Assembly (NCBI GenBank): GCA_026724425.1 | Contig: JAIUCV010000003.1 | Location: forward strand, 53,570,477 to 53,634,476 | Direction: 5' to 3' | Length of the DNA: 64,000 nt | From: Erythrophleum ivorense | Taxonomy: Eukaryota > Streptophyta > Magnoliopsida > Fabales > Fabaceae | Notes under the pieces: model-generated | The model's input: the letters and a program-made list of their open reading frames with translations, nothing else | What the model was told of the DNA's origin: nothing | Databases searched by the model: none | Program-made: the position numbers and the translations under genes | Part shown: one piece after another, positions 58,615 to 64,000 of the stretch | Numbering within the stretch: position 1 is the stretch's first letter | Layout of the letters: each line of letters starts with the position of its first letter

Positions 58615-59611
58615 AAATTTTATATTATTTAATTTTACCATATCACAATTATTCACCCCTTCTAGATGTGGTTATTAGCTACATCGAAGAAAAGGCCAAC
58701 ATTGTACATTGTATGCATTTTCCAGGTGAATTGATAAGCTCCCCCACCCCTTTTCATCCAATTGTGCTTTCTTTCAATGGTTAATTTGATCTTGTAAATG
58801 TTGAGGTGTTGACTATGTACACCATCTTTCTTTCCTTAATTTTTTTTCCTTGTTGACCAATTTAGGTTTCTTGTTTTTGGTATTAAGCAACGAACATTGG
58901 GATTTAGTGTTCGGATACAGGGAAAGACTGGAATAAAAATTACGACATGTAATGATTAGTTTTTTTTGAATAATATAATATATTTAATTATGTTAATCAC
59001 TTTATGCCACAGATTATGTATTCCACGCCATCATGATGGGTTCTTTTTACCACAGAGGATAACCTTTTTGGTAAGCAATGTAATTTGTTACATATTTTCT
59101 TTAATTTGAATAAGTGATAGCAAGAAATCACATTTATTGTGGAGTCATCTGACCTGTTAGTGTTAGGCATTATAGGTTGTTGAGTATTTGGTCCCTCTAT
59201 TTGTTGCTATCCCATTCATTTGGTAAAGTTCTAATTGCTTTTTTTTTTTTTGTCTCCACATAAAATGACTGTTTTACAATTTCTTTTTTGTTTTCTAAAT
59301 TTCCCTGTTCTTTTTTGGGTTTCTTTGTATTTAATAGAGATTTTCTCTGTCTATATTTTGGCCAGCAGGAAGTGGTTGTGGGTCATGAAAATAGAACAAT
59401 GATGTCTGATGGTAACTTTTTTTAGGGTTAATCTTATTGGAGATTTTGTTGGATATACAGATATACCATCTTTTCAGGATTTCTGTCTCGTTGTTCCAAG
59501 GCAATTATGCTTGTTTTACTGATATAACCATAATTGACATTTATTGATTTTAACTGCCATAAGCACTATATTGAAAAAGATATATGTTTGCATGTTTTTC
59601 TTTTATGGCAG

Positions 59612-59807
59612 GGTGGCCCTGGTCAACCACAGGATTTGGGTAGAAACATTTTTTCCGTGGATGCCGCTAGAGAGAATGAGATTTACCTTAGATGGTCTTG
59701 AATATAATAAAATTGGTGTTAGTTATGAAGCTTTCAATGGACAGCCAAACTTTTGGTTTTCACCTTTTTGGAGTTGCTTGCATAATCAATTTTGGAATTT
59801 TTGGGAC
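59612..59807 (+). pseudogene. Exon with the HAP2-GCS1 core domain
   Basis: It is bounded by TTATGGCAG before and GTTGGT after. It encodes PGQPQDLGRN, a frame break near 59645, then LERMRFTLDGLEYNKIGV, SYEAFNGQPNFWFSPFWSCL and HNQFWNFWD. The SPFWSCLHNQxWNFW stretch is the most conserved signature of the family and is intact except for the Cys to Trp change four residues before it. Confidence 0.9.
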
Positions 59808-60356
59808 GTTGGTGAAATCAAACAGCAAGAACCATGCTTTCTCTTATTAATTTTTTGAGTAATTATGTCCTCTTTCCTTCCTTTTCTATACACCTTTTGT
59901 ATAGTTCCATGGAATTATGATATGCGTATGGTAGTTTTTGGCAGTGTGCTAGTCTTTCTACCACATGAAGGAAGCATTTGACACATAAGTTTAACTATTA
60001 GTCAGGGGCCTAAGAGTGACTTTTAAGAATTCTTAACACCTTGTATTGCAGAGTTATAATTCTTTTTTTAACTTCTACAATGCATTGGAAATTGTAAATA
60101 TGTGAATTAATTTGAATAAACTTTCATTGTTAAATTATATAGAGTTTTCTTATAGCTGTTGTAAATTTGAAAGAAACTTTCTTGTCCTCAACAGGCTGAC
60201 CTAAGCAGAATCAGTAGGAGTTAGGTTCCACTCTATGGTGTGGAAGGAAGGTTTGAAAGGATAAACCAACATCCGGTGTGTTACAGTAATTGTAGTTTAA
60301 TTATGTTTACTATGCGTCTTCTACTGGAAATTATTAATAACTTGACTTGGTTGCAG

Positions 60357-60457
60357 AATGCAGGGATTCATTCTTTCTCCATAGGAATCACGGAAGTTCT
60401 TAACACAGACCTTGTGGTAGAATTAAGTGCCAATGATGTAGAATATGTCTACCAAAG
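60357..60457 (+). pseudogene. Intact-reading HAP2-like exon with a mutated donor site
   Basis: After TTGCAG the exon reads without error NAGIHSFSIGITEVLNTDLV then VELSANDVEYVYQR. The next exon (from 61130) continues the codon in phase as R-SPGK. The donor is CAAAG followed by ATAATA where GTAATA would be expected, a single G to A change. Confidence 0.88.
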
Positions 60458-60692
60458 ATAATATTATTCTCTAGCTATAGAGATGTTTTTCATGGATATG
60501 GTCCTATTGATCTGTCATGGCTATTCTATTTATTTAATTTGTAAGCTTTGAGCTCTTTATGTCTTTCTAGTGAGTGAATAGCTTTTCTGTTTGGAGAGGC
60601 TAATGTTTGAAAATTGGTCTTTTAGCCTGGCTAAACTTGTAAGCTGAGATGTCACTCATATCTTCTTGAGCTACTTGCATTTTATTAGTATG

Positions 60693-60707
60693 CCCCCCCC
60701 CCCCCCC
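60693..60707. repeat. Poly-C run in a HAP2-like intron
   Basis: Fifteen C in a row followed by a CT-rich stretch. Confidence 0.95.
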
Positions 60708-63700
60708 TCCCTCTCTTAATTTGGAGAGGCTGAATGGAGTAGCTATTCTTTTATTCTACTATCAAGGGAGATTTCCTGATGTAAGCTTGTGAGCAATCTA
60801 GTTTGCAAGATTTGCAAAGCAAACATCAGATATGATATTACTTGCTAATATCTTTTTTTTTTCTTTGGTTAATTTAATCATCAGAGCTGATCTTTGTTGT
60901 TATGTAAATGAAGTAGACATTAAAGTTCTTGGTCTTATATCGAAGTACTATTGCTCGAAAGAAAATGTTTGTTTTAATAGAGATGGTGCATCGAAAGAAA
61001 ATGGCAGAGAAAACACTCTGTGATGCAGCCAATTTTGTTTATGATGATAGTGGGGGAATGATTTTGATTTTCTATGAAATTACAGCAAAATTCCTTTCTT
61101 CTTGTGTTAACATATATGCTTTTCTCTAGGAGCCCTGGAAAAATTTTAAGTGTCAGCATCCCTACATTTGAAGCTTTAACTTAATTTGGAGTTGCTACCA
61201 TCACTACTAAGAATTCTGGTGAGGTGGAAGTATCATATAGTTTGATGGTGGTTCGCTGTTCAACACTTCTATCATAGTTCCTCACATTTCTACTATTTAG
61301 ATAAGACCTATGCTAAGCTTCATGGGATTTATTTCTGTTTCTTAAATATCTATTTAATTAATTGTTAATCTATTTTTCTGAATTAAAATAGTTTGTATGA
61401 ATTAACTCAGTTTCAACACACATGCAGGATAATTGCTTGATACTTGATGGTGTTTGTGGAGTTCTGTTCAATCTCATTTCGGTTATACGGTCTTTTAGTC
61501 TGTTAAACTGAGGGCGGTTATCAAATATCTATAATGAACAAGGCAAAGGGAAACTAATAGATCCATGATATTTTCGAAGGGTACGTTTATTGAGGACGCA
61601 CTAATTGATTGAGGTATGTCTGAAGCTTCCATAGCTGTAATTCTACAAAGTGTTCAACAGTTTTTTGGCTTTGATGTATTTTCTTGTCTTTCAGTTTAAT
61701 TGTCCAAAGGATGTCACCTTGATGGAGGCACTTTATGGAAACATATATGTTCAACAGATTGCAGTATTTGCCCCTTCCAATTTTACAATTTTATTGGCAA
61801 TTTATTTGTGAATGATATTTTGAAAGTTCTTATGGTTTCAAGAGCAATTCTTAATAACAAGACTAGCTAATGGCATTAGAGTATTAAGGCTTGCTGTAAA
61901 GCCCAAGCAGGGTTTTCTCCCTCTCCTCTAGTGGTGTACAGGTTTAGAGTGATAATGGCTTTAATGATATTTCAGGAGTGAAAAGAAAAGGATTTTGATT
62001 GTACAACTAGGAAATCTGTTGCTTAATGCTGTAGGATAATTGGATCATCTGCACTGCAATTTTTCATCCGGATAAGTATTTTACATTATTATAGTATAAT
62101 CTTTGATGTTTTAATACTCTTTTCTGGATCCCTAGCTAATTCAAGTGAAAGGACAGAATAGCCTCATGAGTAAGTAAAGTGGAGGTTGTAAAATGCATAA
62201 AAATGTGCGAATTAAAGTGGAATTAAGTGTGAAATGGAGGTTGCAACAATATAATTTGTGGAAGCACAAACTAATGCTAACGCAGTTGGGATGTAATTCT
62301 TGCATAGGATTTGTCTTTCTGAGAAACTTCATGAATGATACTTTTCTTTCTTTCTTTCATTGTTTTTTTTTTTCATTTATATATTAGTGAATGATTCTTA
62401 TTATATTTAGTTATTTACTTTTGCAGATTATACACCTACAATAGGACCTATTATATTTACTTTTGCAATGTGCTATATTGTCTCATTTAAATTCTGATGT
62501 TGAACTCCTTAGGGCCAGTTACCTTTTTGCATATTTCCAATATGTAGTTATTTTAGCATTACATGTTATTAAGCTGTCACGTGATCTATTGAATATTTGA
62601 ATTTACGCAGTTTCATTGTAACAATGATTTTTTTGCGATGTATTCTATTTAATATTTGAATTTATGCTTTATAGATTGTAGTTCCCATTGGAGATTTATT
62701 TTTTATTCCGATTAGATCTTAATTATTTGACAATATCAGGATTTGTGCCTTAATTTGACCTTGCCAAATTCATCATTCGGCTTCTGTTGTGATTTCAGCA
62801 GGTTCAGGCTGTAGCAAAAGCTCTTAGGAAAGTTTGTATTCAATGACAATTTGGCAATACCAAGCTTTTAGTGACTTTTTTAAGGCCAAGCTGCAGAGTT
62901 TTTTACGGAGAATCTTGATAATGTGTGAGAGGCTGCATGTAGAGACTTGACTGAACTCGAGGACTGCTTATCTGTTAGCATAACGGGGAAAGAATTATTC
63001 TACTGTAATGGTATGACTTGCAGAGCCCACACCTTGTATGACTTATATACTTGTAGTATAATGCTATTAACTAGTCTTGTTATTTTCAAATTCTGGTACA
63101 AAAACAAACAATTCCATTATTGTCTAAAGAATATGCTATACTTTTAATCAGTTTTGCACATTTCCTTCATAATGGTTTGCCTATCTTTTATTTTTCTCAT
63201 GGCATGATACAAATAAATTGCACTAGGCTCTTCTCTGAATAACTAATTTGACCTTTCTTTTTCCTTAAATATTCCCTAGGAAGAAGATCTATACGCAGAC
63301 AAGATTTATTGTATATAAATGATACTTAAATAAGAAATAGCTAGACACTACAGACTTTATTGCATCACTTGTCTGTGTTAGTGTCAATGCTTATATTGTT
63401 CTATGTATATGTTAGTGTCACTGCTTCACATAACTTGAGTTTAGGCCTAACTTAGGATTTCTTGTCAAGTTAATTTGGTGTGCATACTATAGTTCAAAAA
63501 TCTGTTTTCATCAACCAAATTTGCCTGCCTACTCTGAGTGTTCAGCTACCAGCTTGCATTCCATAAAATTTAGCATTCTCGAGACTTAAAAGGGAAAAGC
63601 AAATATTTTAGGGATTAGAAGCAGTTTTATCCTTAACAAGGAAAATGAAATTGAGCTTAGATATGAGAGTAAGGATTTAGGAAGAATCCAGTTTGCTATG

Positions 63701-64000
63701 TCACTCATTTTATCAAAAGGAAAAAAGAAAAAATGCCACCCATTTCTTGCTACATCAGCTACAAATGATCATACCCAAGGCTTACTGACATATATTCACT
63801 GAAAACAGTCTTCTAATTGTTGAACGAAAAACATGCTAGTTAAATGGTATGGAAACAAGAGCATTTGAATTTGTGGATCGTTCAATTTTAGATTATTGCA
63901 GGGTATGCCTTTCCAACCACCAGAGACAAGTATAAATGGTTTCCTTGATTCTATTGAAATCATATGGAACAAATTATGGACAATGTTTAAAGACTTTATC

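Larger units (their letters stand above)
58655..64000 (+). pseudogene. HAP2/GCS1-like male gamete fusion factor, 5'-truncated pseudogene with introns
   Basis: Exon-like blocks in order: 58655-58733 (EEKANIVHCMHFPGE), 58866-58948 (LVFGIKQRTLGFSVRIQGKT), 59369-59500 (VVVGHENRT then VNLIGDFVGYTDIPSFQDF), 59612-59807 (RMRFTLDGLEYNKIGVSYEA, QPNFWFSPFWSCLHNQFWNF), 60195-60275 (VPLYGVEGRFERINQHP), 60357-60457 (SIGITEVLNTDLVVELSAND), 61130-61247 (SPGKILSVSIPTFEALT), 61695-61730 (FNCPKDVTLMEA) and 63902 onward (PFQPPETSINGFFDSIE-like). The fourth holds the HAP2-GCS1 core domain. HAP2 is a membrane fusogen of male gametes needed for sperm-egg fusion. Damage: frame breaks in three blocks, TAG near 60222, TAA near 61185, a conserved Cys replaced by Trp (PNFWFS), splice donors reading AT instead of GT after the first and sixth blocks, and no N-terminal half. 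Exons between 61730 and 63900 were not found. The transmembrane region would lie beyond the window. Confidence 0.87.

Noticed and set aside
1..64000. CRISPR arrays, tRNA and rRNA genes
   Set aside because: No regularly spaced direct repeats with unique spacers and no tRNA or rRNA signature were seen; tRNA-like words found belong to retrotransposon primer sites.

Overview
The window looks like nuclear DNA of a flowering plant, probably a eudicot. It is AT-rich and dominated by plant LTR retrotransposon lineages (Tekay/Del-like, Athila-like, a chromovirus, Ty1/copia). It also holds a plant Mutator-like transposase, an L1-type LINE, hAT and CACTA-like debris, and decayed intron-containing fragments of two plant genes: a kinesin-14 and the gamete fusogen HAP2/GCS1. 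No intact cellular gene, tRNA, rRNA or CRISPR array was found. The species cannot be named from this sequence. All similarities were recognised by eye; no search was run.

Left part (1-22,096) is a nest of minus-strand Ty3/gypsy elements. A Tekay/Del-like element enters from beyond base 1: gag-pol at 2-3787, an initiator-Met-type primer-binding site at 4042-4053, and a 2.85 kb LTR at 4059-6908. It appears to be inserted in the 3' LTR of an Athila-like element (visible 6909-19369; 5' LTR 16988-19369). That 3' LTR also carries a 533-bp hAT-type MITE (7411-7943) with an 8-bp target duplication, and the other LTR preserves the empty site. The Athila element in turn abuts an older LTR (19370-22096) whose upstream end is duplicated in tandem.

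Middle part (22,097-44,343): an internally deleted copia relic (about 22.8-23.4 kb); a 73-nt near-perfect hairpin; a cluster of small palindromes; a T-rich minisatellite; a Mutator-like transposase pseudogene (about 26.1-28.4 kb); an L1-type reverse transcriptase pseudogene (about 31.7-32.5 kb); a plus-strand chromovirus with a decayed chromodomain (33,062 to about 38,680); and a minus-strand copia deletion derivative (39,022-44,343) with two LTRs and a second copy of its leader beyond the outer LTR, as expected after LTR-LTR recombination in a tandem.

Right part (44,344-64,000): degraded plus-oriented LTR material in two diverged copies, a candidate CACTA-like element (48,012-53,484) that includes a 460-bp loopless fold-back, a further LTR-like promoter region, a 5' fragment of a kinesin-14 gene (56,049 to about 56,541), a 41-bp minisatellite (58,331-58,614), and directly next to it a HAP2/GCS1-like pseudogene (58,655 to the window end). 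The HAP2-like copy keeps its introns but has lost reading phase, splice sites, a conserved cysteine and its 5' half.

The genes do not form a working pathway. What the window records is layered transposition, decay that in the first element is almost wholly nonsense substitution without indels, and two genic fragments lying together at the right end.
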